Source: Candidatus Iainarchaeum sp. (GTDB taxonomy: Archaea; B1Sed10-29; WALL01). From it: a DNA stretch of 36,339 bases. The notes beneath the pieces were generated by a model, which was not told where the DNA came from, made no database searches, and saw nothing but the letters and a program-made list of their open reading frames with translations. Location: NCBI GenBank assembly GCA_021162685.1, contig JAGGYF010000036.1, forward strand, positions 1 to 36,339, given 5' to 3'. Shown here piece by piece: positions 8,743-17,185 of the stretch. The translations under genes and the position numbers were made by a program. Every line of letters begins with the position of its first letter. Position 1 is the first letter of the stretch.

Positions 8743-9441
8743 ATGCCTATGGGATTTGTATCACTAATTGGCGTAATAGCAATAGGGGTCCTCCTCCTTG
8801 TGCTGTCTTTTACAGTAGTTATGACCATTGTGGTGTATGCAATATGGAGAACAAGAAACATAATACTGCCAGAGGTCATACTTGCACTTATGAACATATT
8901 TGATTACCCAGTCAAAAGAACATTCTGGTTTTTTAAAATAGACACAGAAGCTGTTGATCTTGTGAAAACTGTGGTTATGAATAAGATCTATGAGAAACAA
9001 TTTTCTAAAATCCCTCCACAGGAAAGATTAATAGTACTGCCGCAATGTCTTAGGCATGTAAATTGCCCAGCAAGGCTTGATCCAAACGAGGGGATTGTAT
9101 GTGTTAAGTGTGGATTATGTGGGATAGCTAACATAAAAGAAGAGGCAGAAGCGCTTGGTGAAAAGGTGGTAATTGTTCCTGGTGGAACATTTGCAGCCAG
9201 GATGATGAAAAAGTTCAGACCAAAAGCAGTTATTGGGGTTGCATGTCCCGCAGAGATAAGAGAAGGAGCAGAGATTGCAATGAAACATGGCATAATCCCC
9301 CAAACGGTTCCATTACTACGTAGTGGATGTGTCAACACCGCAGTAGATTGGGATGAACTAAAAAGGGTTATGAAATTGGGTATTGGCAATGCTCCAGATT
9401 TATCTGACACAATGACAAAAAAGGCCATCATTCAAAACTAG
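8743..9441 (+). CDS. DUF116-family protein
   Basis: LPQCLRHVNCPARLDPNEGIVCVKCGLC Cys-rich region plus VIVPGGTFAARMMKKFRPKAVIGVACPAEI. Confidence 0.82.
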   Translation: MPMGFVSLIGVIAIGVLLLVLSFTVVMTIVVYAIWRTRNIILPEVILALMNIFDYPVKRTFWFFKIDTEAVDLVKTVVMNKIYEKQFSKIPPQERLIVLPQCLRHVNCPARLDPNEGIVCVKCGLCGIANIKEEAEALGEKVVIVPGGTFAARMMKKFRPKAVIGVACPAEIREGAEIAMKHGIIPQTVPLLRSGCVNTAVDWDELKRVMKLGIGNAPDLSDTMTKKAIIQN

Positions 9442-9458
9442 CATTAGGAGAGAGGAAT

Positions 9459-10307
9459 ATGGACATCATACCAATAATGTTTGATTCTATGGGAGCAAGG
9501 TCTATGGCAACATTTGTTAAATGCAATAAGAATATCTTGATAGATCCTGGTGTAGCACTTGGTCCTTCTAGATATGGTCTGCCTCCACATCCTGTTGAAA
9601 TAAAGGCAATGGAAAGGGGTTATTCCAAAATAAAGAAATTTGCAAGAGATACGGATATTTTTGTTATATCACACTATCACTATGATCACTATGACCCTGA
9701 TGCTAAATTCTACAAAGGAACGGTTTTTGTGAAGCATCCAAAGAAATCAATAAATGCCTCCCAGAAAAGGAGAGCAGAACAGTTTATACCCAAACTGGAA
9801 AAACTTGCAGATGTTAAATTTTCAGACTCAAACGAGTATAAGATTGGCAGCCTAACAATACGTTTTTCTCATCCAATGCCACACGGTCCAGAGCATTCAA
9901 AACTGGGATGGGTTATAGGGACATGTATAGAATACAAAAAAGAGTGCTTTGTTCACACATCAGATGTACAAGGTCCGCTTGTTAAAAAATCAACAGACTG
10001 GATAATATCGCAGAATCCTGATACAATATTTTTGTGCGGAGTACTGTCCTACTTCTTAGGATGGAGATATCCAACAAAGCTACTTGACATTGCAAACAAA
10101 GAGGTTGTAAGAATCATGAAGAACACAGATGTCAAGACAATTGTTATGGACCACCACCTCGTAAGAGATCTCCACTTCAGGAAAAAGATTGCTCCAGTTG
10201 TAGAACATGCTAAAAAGTCTGGGACAAGGATTTGCACTGCTGCAGAATTTGCTGGAAAACAAAACAAATTCCTTGAGGCTGAGAGGAAGTCCTTATGGAA
10301 AAAGTAA
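9459..10307 (+). CDS. UPF0282-type MBL-fold metal-dependent hydrolase
   Basis: ISHYHYDHYDPD (HxHxDH-type motif), FVHTSDVQGP, TIVMDHHLVRD. Confidence 0.85.
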   Translation: MDIIPIMFDSMGARSMATFVKCNKNILIDPGVALGPSRYGLPPHPVEIKAMERGYSKIKKFARDTDIFVISHYHYDHYDPDAKFYKGTVFVKHPKKSINASQKRRAEQFIPKLEKLADVKFSDSNEYKIGSLTIRFSHPMPHGPEHSKLGWVIGTCIEYKKECFVHTSDVQGPLVKKSTDWIISQNPDTIFLCGVLSYFLGWRYPTKLLDIANKEVVRIMKNTDVKTIVMDHHLVRDLHFRKKIAPVVEHAKKSGTRICTAAEFAGKQNKFLEAERKSLWKK

Positions 10308-10792
10308 GATGTTTTATCTCTGGCATGCCAGGATGCGGAAAAACAACGATGATAGAGAGACTTCTTCCATACATAAAAGATTACACTGGATTCATAACAA
10401 AGGATGTAAGAGAGCATGGAAAAAGAGTAGGATTTGACATAGAAGACATAGTTACAAAAGAAAGGCTTCCACTGGCAAGAACAGGCAGGGAAAAACCAAC
10501 TGTTGGAAAATACCACATATTTATTGATAATCTTGAAAGGATTGCTTTGAACGCCATAGAAAGAAAAGCGAACGTTCTAGTAATAGATGAAATTGGAAAA
10601 ATGGAGTTTTGTTCAAAAAGGGTCAAAGAGAAGATATTAGATGCAATAGAGAGCAATAGAAACCTCGTTGCTACCCTTCACAGAAATTATCTGCATTTGG
10701 CAAGAAACAATACACTCATATGGCTTGAGAAGGGGCATTGGAATGAAACATTTGAAAGGCTTAGGAAATTATTAAAAGGAGTTTGTAAATAA
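10295..10792 (+). CDS. THEP1-type nucleoside-triphosphatase
   Basis: ISGMPGCGKTTMIERLL P-loop; LVIDEIGKMEFCSKRVKEKI Walker B. Confidence 0.9.
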   Translation: MEKVRCFISGMPGCGKTTMIERLLPYIKDYTGFITKDVREHGKRVGFDIEDIVTKERLPLARTGREKPTVGKYHIFIDNLERIALNAIERKANVLVIDEIGKMEFCSKRVKEKILDAIESNRNLVATLHRNYLHLARNNTLIWLEKGHWNETFERLRKLLKGVCK

Positions 10793-10805
10793 GATTAGGC
10801 ACTAC

Positions 10806-10941
10806 GCCGGCGTAGCTCAGCCTGGTTAGGCCATGCGTCGTTGATGAAATCGGCGCAGGGACCAAAGCGCCAGACTCATAGGGATGGCATGAGCCCTCCG
10901 GAGATATCTGGAGGTCGCGGGTTCAAAGCCCGTCGCCGGCA
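10806..10941 (+). tRNA. tRNA with CAT anticodon (Met elongator or Ile2), two introns: 10830-10865 (D-loop) and 10881-10905 (37/38)
   Basis: Removing both introns restores GCTC/GAGC D-stem and CCAGA-CTCATAA-TCTGG anticodon arm; acceptor GCCGGCG/CGCCGGC. Confidence 0.88.
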
Positions 10942-11029
10942 CTTTTTCTTAGTAATTGCAAGAAAATAGTTAAACTTTGATATGATAATGCCATAAAACT
11001 TATATATGTGAAAATAACATAATATTAAT

Positions 11030-11281
11030 ATGAATATAAGTATGCATTTTGAAGGGATTATGGAAGAAATTATTGAAAAACTCCTCAAGCTGGGGATTGC
11101 AAAAACAAAAGCTGAAGCGCTTAGGCTTGGACTGCTTGAGCTGAACGATAAATATCAGTTAGTAGGAGTAGACAAGGAACTTGAAGAGGACTTAATAGAA
11201 ATAAACAGAATTGAAAGGGATATCAAAACAGGCAAGGAAAAGGTTTACTCTGTTAAGAATGTTGCTGAGCTGCTGGCATGA
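11030..11281 (+). CDS. Putative antitoxin of RelE-type TA pair
   Basis: 83 aa, EEIIEKLLKLGIAKTKAEALRLGLLELNDKY helical N-terminus. Overlaps the toxin start by 4 nt. True start may be an internal ATG. Confidence 0.75.
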   Translation: MNISMHFEGIMEEIIEKLLKLGIAKTKAEALRLGLLELNDKYQLVGVDKELEEDLIEINRIERDIKTGKEKVYSVKNVAELLA

Positions 11282-11523
11282 AAATCAAAAGAACGGCTAC
11301 GTTCAAGAAAGATGTCGAGAAACTTGATTCCCAAAGCAAGCAAACTCTCAGAAAAATGATTGAGAAAATCCTTGCCAACCCTGTTCGGTTCAAGCCAATG
11401 AAACATCACTCAAACATTTTCAGAATTAGGTTTAGCAAACTCAGACTTGTTTATAAAGTTGAACAAGACGTTATTACATTCATGTTCGTAAGGAAAAGAA
11501 ACAAAGTTTATAGAAATGTGTGA
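11278..11523 (+). CDS. RelE/ParE-superfamily toxin
   Basis: MKIKRTATFKKDVEKLDSQSKQTLRKMIEKILANP..FRIRFSKLRLVYKVEQDVITFMFVRKRNKVYRN. Confidence 0.85.
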   Translation: MKIKRTATFKKDVEKLDSQSKQTLRKMIEKILANPVRFKPMKHHSNIFRIRFSKLRLVYKVEQDVITFMFVRKRNKVYRNV

Positions 11524-11533
11524 ACCGGGGGAT

Positions 11534-11546
11534 CGTCGCCGGCACT
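11534..11546 (+). repeat. Direct repeat of tRNA-Met 3' end (candidate att site)
   Basis: cgtcgccggcact, identical to 10931-10943. Confidence 0.85.
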
Positions 11547-11589
11547 CTTTTTGCAAAGGTTTTTAAAGATTGGAGAGATTAATATCAAT

Positions 11590-12618
11590 ATGCCCCGTAT
11601 TACCATGAATGAAGCAAATAATGCCCTGAAATGTCTCAAAGCTCGCAAGGGACATAGGCTTATTATTGTTTTTGATTCTGCAGAAAAACAAGCAATCGCA
11701 AACAAGATACGCAGAGCTGCCAGAAGAAGAGGTATAAGGACAAAATTAATTGACATAAGAGAGCTATTTCAAAAAGGAAACGAAAGATATGTTCTTCAGG
11801 AAATAGAATCGCAACTCTCAAGATTTTTTGGAAGAGCTTCTCACAAGGAAAAGAATGCTATTACATTGATAGGTAATAAAAAACCTTATGCATCTGTAAG
11901 GGGAAAGATAGTGAGGAAGATACTTGAGCAGAATGGATACGTTTTACACATACCAACAGACAACACCAACGTAATAAAAAATCTCCTAGCATTAAATCCA
12001 AATGAATTGGAAAAACGTGGAAATACACTAATTGAGAGACTCAAAAACGCTAGAAGCATAATAATAACTACTGAAGCAGGAACAAATCTTACAATCCCAT
12101 GGCATCCAGAGAAAAGGAGTTGGGTACTAAGTGTTGGAAAAGTCAAGGATTATAGTGTTGGTAAAGGAGGATGGGGCAATCCTGGAGGGGAGGTATTTAC
12201 ATCACCAATACATGAAGGGGTTAGGGGGAAAATTGTTGTGGACGGTTCATTTGGAAATTTTGGATTGGTTAAAGAACCAATAGAAATAGAATTTGATGAA
12301 AGAGGTAGGGCAATCTTAAGTAAGATCAAACATGATGGGATAAGGAAGAAACTATCAAAAGATAAAAATGCTTGTAGACTTGGAGAACTAGGAATAGGAC
12401 TTGTGCCAGGAGAACTTATAGGAGACACCCTATTTGATGAGAAAAAAGAGGGAACAATCCATGTGGCATTTGGCCATGATGAGTCAGAAAGGGGAACAGG
12501 AGGAGAAAATGAAAGTGAAATCCACGAAGATGCGATAATCATGAACCCTACTGTAGTAGTTGTGGATCATAAAGGGAAAAAGCATACAATTATGAATAAA
12601 GGGAAACTCTGTGTATGA
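11590..12618 (+). CDS. Aminopeptidase (M29/thermophilic metallopeptidase-like)
   Basis: GNPGGEVFTSPIHEGVRGKIVVDGS..ELGIGLVPGELIGDTLFDEKKEGTIHVAFGHDESERGTG..SEIHEDAIIMNPTVVVD. Confidence 0.8.
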   Translation: MPRITMNEANNALKCLKARKGHRLIIVFDSAEKQAIANKIRRAARRRGIRTKLIDIRELFQKGNERYVLQEIESQLSRFFGRASHKEKNAITLIGNKKPYASVRGKIVRKILEQNGYVLHIPTDNTNVIKNLLALNPNELEKRGNTLIERLKNARSIIITTEAGTNLTIPWHPEKRSWVLSVGKVKDYSVGKGGWGNPGGEVFTSPIHEGVRGKIVVDGSFGNFGLVKEPIEIEFDERGRAILSKIKHDGIRKKLSKDKNACRLGELGIGLVPGELIGDTLFDEKKEGTIHVAFGHDESERGTGGENESEIHEDAIIMNPTVVVVDHKGKKHTIMNKGKLCV

Positions 12619-12686
12619 GGGAGTACGGGCTAGATTTTTATACCTCCTCTGCATTATTCTACTGACTAGTTCTGCGGGGTGCGAGG

Positions 12687-13325
12687 ATGGATTTAGCAAA
12701 AAAGGCAGCTGGTGAGAAGGCTGTAGAGTTTATAAAAGATGGCATGATTGTTGGTCTGGGAACAGGTTCAACTGTGTTTTATACTCTAAAAAGAATTGGA
12801 GACCTTGGCTTAGACATCATAGGTATCTGCACAAGCGTTGATACAGAAAACAAATGCAAAGAGTTTGGTATAAAAATTGGGGACATAAATGAATATGTTC
12901 CTGAAATTGCAATAGATGGTGCAGATGAGGTTGACCCAAACAAAAATTTGATAAAGGGTGGGGGAGGAGCATTAACTAGAGAGAAAATTGTTGATTACAG
13001 AGCTAAAGAACTTGTTGTCGTTGTCGGAGAGAATAAACTTGTTGATTATTTAGGCCAAAGATTTTACCTCCCAGTAGAAGTGCTTCCGTTCTGTTGGAAA
13101 AGAGTAAAGAGCGAACTTGAACAAATGTTTGAAAAGGTTGTGAAAAGAGATTTTGTAACAGACAACAAAAATTATATACTAGATTGTTATGGTAGAATAG
13201 AGGGTCCAAAAACATTGGAAAGGGAATTGAATAACATTCCAGGTGTTGTTGAAAATGGACTATTCACAAAGAACACTGGGAGAGTTGTGGTTGGCAAAGA
13301 CAATGGAGAAGTGGAGATAATATGA
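12687..13325 (+). CDS. rpiA: Ribose-5-phosphate isomerase A
   Basis: VGLGTGSTV, IDGADEVDPNKNLIKGGGGALTREKIV. Confidence 0.96.
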   Translation: MDLAKKAAGEKAVEFIKDGMIVGLGTGSTVFYTLKRIGDLGLDIIGICTSVDTENKCKEFGIKIGDINEYVPEIAIDGADEVDPNKNLIKGGGGALTREKIVDYRAKELVVVVGENKLVDYLGQRFYLPVEVLPFCWKRVKSELEQMFEKVVKRDFVTDNKNYILDCYGRIEGPKTLERELNNIPGVVENGLFTKNTGRVVVGKDNGEVEII

Positions 13326-13957
13326 TTTTGGTTGTGAATTTCAAAACATACGAGCAGAGTATAGGTGAGCGAGGATTGAAGCTTGCTAAGACCTTAGAGG
13401 GGATTACGAAAAATGCTATTGTTTGCCCGCAGATGCCAGACCTAAGGTACATAGCGAATCATGTGGATATCCCGGTGTATGCACAACATATTGATAGTAT
13501 AAAACCAGGAAGCCATACTGGCTGGATACTCCCAGAGGCAATAAAGGAAAGCGGATGTGAGGGCACTCTAATAAATCATTCAGAGCATACCTTGAGCATC
13601 AATGAAATAAAGGAAAGGGTTGAAAGGTGCAGAGATATTGGACTAAAATCAATGGTCTGCGTGCCTGACATAGAAACAGAAGAAAGGGTTGTAGACATGG
13701 AGCCAGATTTTATAGCTATTGAACCACCAGAGCTTATTGGTGGGAATGTATCAGTTGCAACTGCTAAACCTGAGTTAATAGAGAAAGCAGTAGAGGTAAG
13801 CAGAGGTATTCCATTATTATGTGGCGCTGGGATAAACAGCGCAGAAGATATAAAGATAGCAAAAGAACTCGGAGCAATAGGTGTTTTGGTTGCATCAGCA
13901 ATTGTGAAGAGCAAAAATCCGAAAAGTGTAATAGAATCATTTGCTGAATATTTATGA
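13322..13957 (+). CDS. tpiA: Triosephosphate isomerase (archaeal type)
   Basis: MILVVNFKTYEQSIGE, LINHSEHTLS, AIEPPELIGG, LLCGAGINSAEDIKIAKELGAIGVLVASAIV. Confidence 0.95.
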   Translation: MILVVNFKTYEQSIGERGLKLAKTLEGITKNAIVCPQMPDLRYIANHVDIPVYAQHIDSIKPGSHTGWILPEAIKESGCEGTLINHSEHTLSINEIKERVERCRDIGLKSMVCVPDIETEERVVDMEPDFIAIEPPELIGGNVSVATAKPELIEKAVEVSRGIPLLCGAGINSAEDIKIAKELGAIGVLVASAIVKSKNPKSVIESFAEYL

Positions 13958-13966
13958 GGTGAAACA

Positions 13967-14869
13967 ATGGATATAGTTGTTGGTCCAAAGGATGGTTTCT
14001 CAGAAAGGATTGCTGAGTATCTAAACCTAACATTTGTTCCACTGCACAGAAGGGTTTTTCCAGACAGAGAGATATGCCCAAGGATTGTTGATGCCATAAA
14101 AGGAAAAAGCGTTCTATTTGTTTCAAGAACAAGTGGTGCAGATGCATTTCATCCAAACAGATATCTAATTGAACTGTATTTAGCATTGACAAACTTGAAA
14201 AGTTTGGGTGCAAAGGAATTAAACGTATTGATGCCATATTTTGTTTACGCAAGACAGGACAAAGTGTTCAGAGAAGGAGAGGTTGTATCAGCAAAAGCAG
14301 TACTTGACCTTCTGAAAAACTTAGGTGTTAAGCGGTTCTATACAGTAACAGCACACATGCAAAGAGAAGAAGGAAAGCTAAGGTTTTATGACGAGATGGA
14401 GTGTTATACAATAGATGGTTTTGAGGAGATTGGAAAATACATAAAAGCAAAATACAATCCAGAAAATCCATTAGTTCTGGGTCCTGATTTGACTGCAAGC
14501 TCTGGGGCAGAAACTGTTGCTAAGGTTTTGGGAATCTCTGAAAGCTCTGCATTGGAAAAGTTTAGGGATAGGGACACAGGTGCAACAGAAACAAAAGGTG
14601 AGCTTCCTGAACTAAATGGCAGAGATGTTATTATTGTTGATGACATTGCTGCAACTGGGGGTACTATGTCCAAAGCAGTTAGCATGTGTAAGGAGAAAGG
14701 AGCAGGGAAGATCATCTGTGCTGTTGTTCATCCTGTTCTAGCTCAGGATTGTTTGAATAGGATAAGAAACACAGGTGCAGAATTCATTGGATGCAATACA
14801 ATAGAATCATGCATATCAAAGGTACATGTTGAGAAAAAGATTGCTGAGTTCATAAAACAGCATTCCTAA
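13967..14869 (+). CDS. prs: Ribose-phosphate pyrophosphokinase
   Basis: [44 protein letters not shown] (PRPP loop). Confidence 0.96.
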   Translation: MDIVVGPKDGFSERIAEYLNLTFVPLHRRVFPDREICPRIVDAIKGKSVLFVSRTSGADAFHPNRYLIELYLALTNLKSLGAKELNVLMPYFVYARQDKVFREGEVVSAKAVLDLLKNLGVKRFYTVTAHMQREEGKLRFYDEMECYTIDGFEEIGKYIKAKYNPENPLVLGPDLTASSGAETVAKVLGISESSALEKFRDRDTGATETKGELPELNGRDVIIVDDIAATGGTMSKAVSMCKEKGAGKIICAVVHPVLAQDCLNRIRNTGAEFIGCNTIESCISKVHVEKKIAEFIKQHS

Positions 14870-15503
14870 GTTCTTTCAATGCCTCGGCTGGGTCTGGTTT
14901 TTTGAATATTGCTGACCCAGCAACCAAAACATCTGCTCCTTTTTCAACAACCTGGGGAGCAGTTTGCAGATTTATCCCTCCATCTATCTCAATCTCAAAT
15001 GAAAGCTTTTGTTCCTCCCTCATCTCTTTAAGCTGGGTTATCTTTGGTAGAACATTTTTTATGAATGCTTGGCCACCAAACCCTGGATTTACTGTCATCA
15101 AGCAGACCATATCTATATCTGTGAGGACATGCTCTATCATGTAAACGGGTGTTGCAGGATTCAAAACAACTGCTGGTTTTGCTCCCAGTTTTCTTATGAG
15201 CTGCAATGTTCTATGCAGATGTTTACATGCCTCGGTATGTACAGAAATAATATCGCTCCCAGATTCTATAAACTCTGGGATATAAGTATCTGGGTTGTCT
15301 ATCATCAAGTGTGTGTCAAGAGGCAGATCTGTAACATTATCAACTGCTTTTACAACAATTGGGCCCATTGTGATGTTCGGAACAAAATGACCATCCATCA
15401 CATCTATATGGATATAGTCTGCACCAGCCTCCTCAACTGATTTTATTTGTTCTCCAAGTCGCGAGAAGTCTGCAGATAAGATAGAAGGAGCAATCTTTAC
15501 CAT
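14850..15503 (-). CDS. rpe: Ribulose-phosphate 3-epimerase
   Basis: [69 protein letters not shown]. Converges with and overlaps prs by 20 nt. Confidence 0.96.
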   Translation of the reverse strand: MVKIAPSILSADFSRLGEQIKSVEEAGADYIHIDVMDGHFVPNITMGPIVVKAVDNVTDLPLDTHLMIDNPDTYIPEFIESGSDIISVHTEACKHLHRTLQLIRKLGAKPAVVLNPATPVYMIEHVLTDIDMVCLMTVNPGFGGQAFIKNVLPKITQLKEMREEQKLSFEIEIDGGINLQTAPQVVEKGADVLVAGSAIFKKPDPAEALKELRNAVL

Positions 15504-15570
15504 GAGACCACCGTACCTATTTATGTAGATAAAACTTTTTAAATGATGATTGACAAAAATACTCTCTATT

Positions 15571-15667
15571 GCCTCGGTAGCTTAGCGGTATAGCGCCGGT
15601 CTTGTACAGCCCAACAATATGGGCTAAAGATAACCGGAGGTCGAGGGTTCGAATCCCTCCCGAGGCT
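15571..15667 (+). tRNA. tRNA-Thr(TGT) with 25-nt intron 15607-15631
   Basis: GCCTCGG/CCGAGGC acceptor, CCGGT-CTTGTA|A-CCGG. Intron inner helix AGCCC/GGGCT and 3-nt bulges fit a BHB. Confidence 0.93.
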
Positions 15668-15813
15668 TCTGGCATTCAAGTGCGGAGCACATGCTTGAGA
15701 CAGTGCATTTCTCTTGGAAATACACTCCCCTTTCGTTGATTGCCTGTACTGGAAGTAAAATTTATTTGCCACACATTTATAAACTCTTTTTTGTATAAAA
15801 TCATCGAAGCAGT

Positions 15814-16020
15814 ATGAAAATTAACTGAAAGCCTACTAAGAAAAGAGTCATTGTAGTGATTTTATTATTCGTCTTTCTTTTCGGTGTTCCGAAAGTTATG
15901 GAATATTTTTTAAAGTCAGAACCCTCACCTTGCCATATCGCATCCGATGTCATGATACAAGAACAGATAAAATCTTGTGAAGCCACGCCAGAGTTTTCAA
16001 GCCTATCACCTAAAACGTGA
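15814..16020 (+). pseudogene. Small membrane-anchored protein interrupted by in-frame TGA at codon 5 (or translated from an internal start)
   Basis: Hand translation: MKIN*KPTKKRVIVVILLFVFLFGVPKVMEYFLKSEPSPCHIASDVMIQEQIKSCEATPEFSSLSPKT*. Absent from the ORF track. Confidence 0.5.
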
Positions 16021-16048
16021 GATATACTCTACACTACGTAGTATCTTC

Positions 16049-16252
16049 ATGACCATAGCTGCACCATTATACGTCTTACCATCAATCGTAATAGCATATT
16101 CTATTCTCCTGTTTCCAGCAGTGATTTATGGGGATGTTCCTTCCATCATAGGCTTCTGGGCTGTGAGTATAACTTCATTTACACTATATTTTTATCTATT
16201 AGTGGTACTAGGCGAGTATGCATACGCAGTAATACGCCAGAAAAAGAGTTGA
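16049..16252 (+). CDS. Small membrane protein, 67 aa, about 2-3 TM helices
   Basis: MTIAAPLYVLPSIVIAYSILLFPAVIYGDVPSIIGFWAVSITSFTLYFYLLVVLGEYAYAV. The ORF track gives start 15977; ATG 16049 is a better start after the 16020 stop. Confidence 0.5.
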   Translation: MTIAAPLYVLPSIVIAYSILLFPAVIYGDVPSIIGFWAVSITSFTLYFYLLVVLGEYAYAVIRQKKS

Positions 16253-16277
16253 AGCCAAAAACCGTTTCAATTGAACA

Positions 16278-16622
16278 TTACCTTTTCTTGTACTTGAACC
16301 TTTTTTCGTAATCCTTGTGCGAGAGCCATTCAATGACAACACTGACAATGAGCACTTCGTTTGCTTTTATGGTGTAAAGGAGGCGCCAAGCGTTTGGCAA
16401 ATCGTACTTCCACAAGTTGCTGATTTTGTATTTCTTGATGTACTCTTTTGGGATGAGCTTGCTGGGGATTTGTATTCCACAGGTAGGATTTGCTTTCAAG
16501 TCGTCCATTGCCCTGTCTATGAAATGATACAATTGCCTGTCTTCGAACTTCCCTTTCTTGAGCTTGTCAAAAGCCTTCTTCAACTTTTCTTCAATAAATG
16601 CTACGTGGATTTCTCTCGTCAT
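16278..16622 (-). CDS. RelE-like toxin
   Basis: MTREIHVAFIEEKLKKAFDKLKKG..NLWKYDLPNAWRLLYTIKANEVLIVSVVIEWLSHKDYEKRFKYKK. Start 16622 overlaps the antitoxin stop (ATGA). Confidence 0.82.
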   Translation of the reverse strand: MTREIHVAFIEEKLKKAFDKLKKGKFEDRQLYHFIDRAMDDLKANPTCGIQIPSKLIPKEYIKKYKISNLWKYDLPNAWRLLYTIKANEVLIVSVVIEWLSHKDYEKRFKYKKR

Positions 16623-16906
16623 TTCACAATCAATCCTTTGCTCAGGAGCTTTCTCACCCCTTCTGGGTCCCAGATCCACACAATCTTTTTCTCCCTGTCG
16701 AAAATGATTTTGTTAGAATATTCCAGGTAGTCGATTATCGTGCAGTATGTCTGGTACATTGTCTTGCGGGGCAGCTTTTCCCACACCTGCTTTTTTGAGT
16801 ATTTCCCACTGTGCTTTTGTATGAATTCCTCTACCATTAAAATTGTGTCCAGGCGCGGATAGCGCAGGACATTTTCCGGCTTGAAAACTGTCATTTGAAA
16901 CCGCAT
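16619..16906 (-). CDS. Putative antitoxin, winged-helix-like
   Basis: 95 aa, upstream of and overlapping the RelE-like toxin; VEEFIQKHSGKYSKKQVWEKLPRKTMYQTYCTIIDYLEYSNKIIFDREKKIVWIW. Confidence 0.65.
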   Translation of the reverse strand: MRFQMTVFKPENVLRYPRLDTILMVEEFIQKHSGKYSKKQVWEKLPRKTMYQTYCTIIDYLEYSNKIIFDREKKIVWIWDPEGVRKLLSKGLIVK

Positions 16907-16914
16907 ACACTAGT

Positions 16915-16930
16915 TATATCAATTGATATA
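16915..16930. promoter_or_regulatory. Perfect 16-bp palindrome, candidate TA operator
   Basis: tatatcaattgatata, 9 nt upstream of the minus-strand antitoxin start. Confidence 0.55.
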
Positions 16931-16968
16931 TTTAAATGTTTTGGTGCTCCAAGTACAGTACTCTTGCT

Positions 16969-16980
16969 CCTCCCGAGGCT
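16969..16980 (+). repeat. Direct repeat of tRNA-Thr(TGT) 3' end (candidate att site)
   Basis: cctcccgaggct, identical to 15656-15667. Confidence 0.75.
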
Positions 16981-16987
16981 CTAATTC

Positions 16988-17006
16988 TACGGTGCTAGAG
17001 CCTGCA
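16988..17006 (+). repeat. Left arm of 19-nt imperfect inverted repeat
   Basis: Reverse complement TGCAGGCTCTAGCACCGTA versus TGCAGGCTCTAGAGCCGTA at 19543-19561 (17/19). Confidence 0.7.
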
Positions 17007-17088
17007 CCAAACTATTTATAGAACCTCAAGCAGAAGCCCAGGAGCATGGATAGAATAACAACTGGCAAAGGAAGCTTTTGGCACTCAG

Positions 17089-17115
17089 TTCCGCGGAAAT
17101 GACCTGCGTGTGTCC
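17089..17115 (+). repeat. Direct repeat left of AbiE-type module
   Basis: GTTCCGCGGAAATGACCTGCGTGTGTC versus TTTCTGCAGAAATGACTTGTGTCTGTC at 18435-18461. Confidence 0.7.
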
Positions 17116-17185
17116 TATACTGGCCGAAAACCTTAAATAACAGTGTTACACTAATATTAACAAATTATTAATTTCGGTGTAGCAC

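Noticed and set aside
10841-10850. Box C-like ttgatga within the tRNA-Met D-loop intron
   Set aside because: No box D (CTGA) follows within the intron, so a C/D guide RNA is not supported.
10806-10941. Split or permuted tRNA interpretation for tRNA-Met
   Set aside because: All parts are collinear and two BHB-type introns explain the locus fully.
15566-15772. 68-aa minus-strand ORF
   Set aside because: Antisense to tRNA-Thr(TGT); typical false ORF over a tRNA.
15801-15986. 61-aa minus-strand ORF
   Set aside because: Overlaps the more protein-like plus-strand frame 15814-16020.
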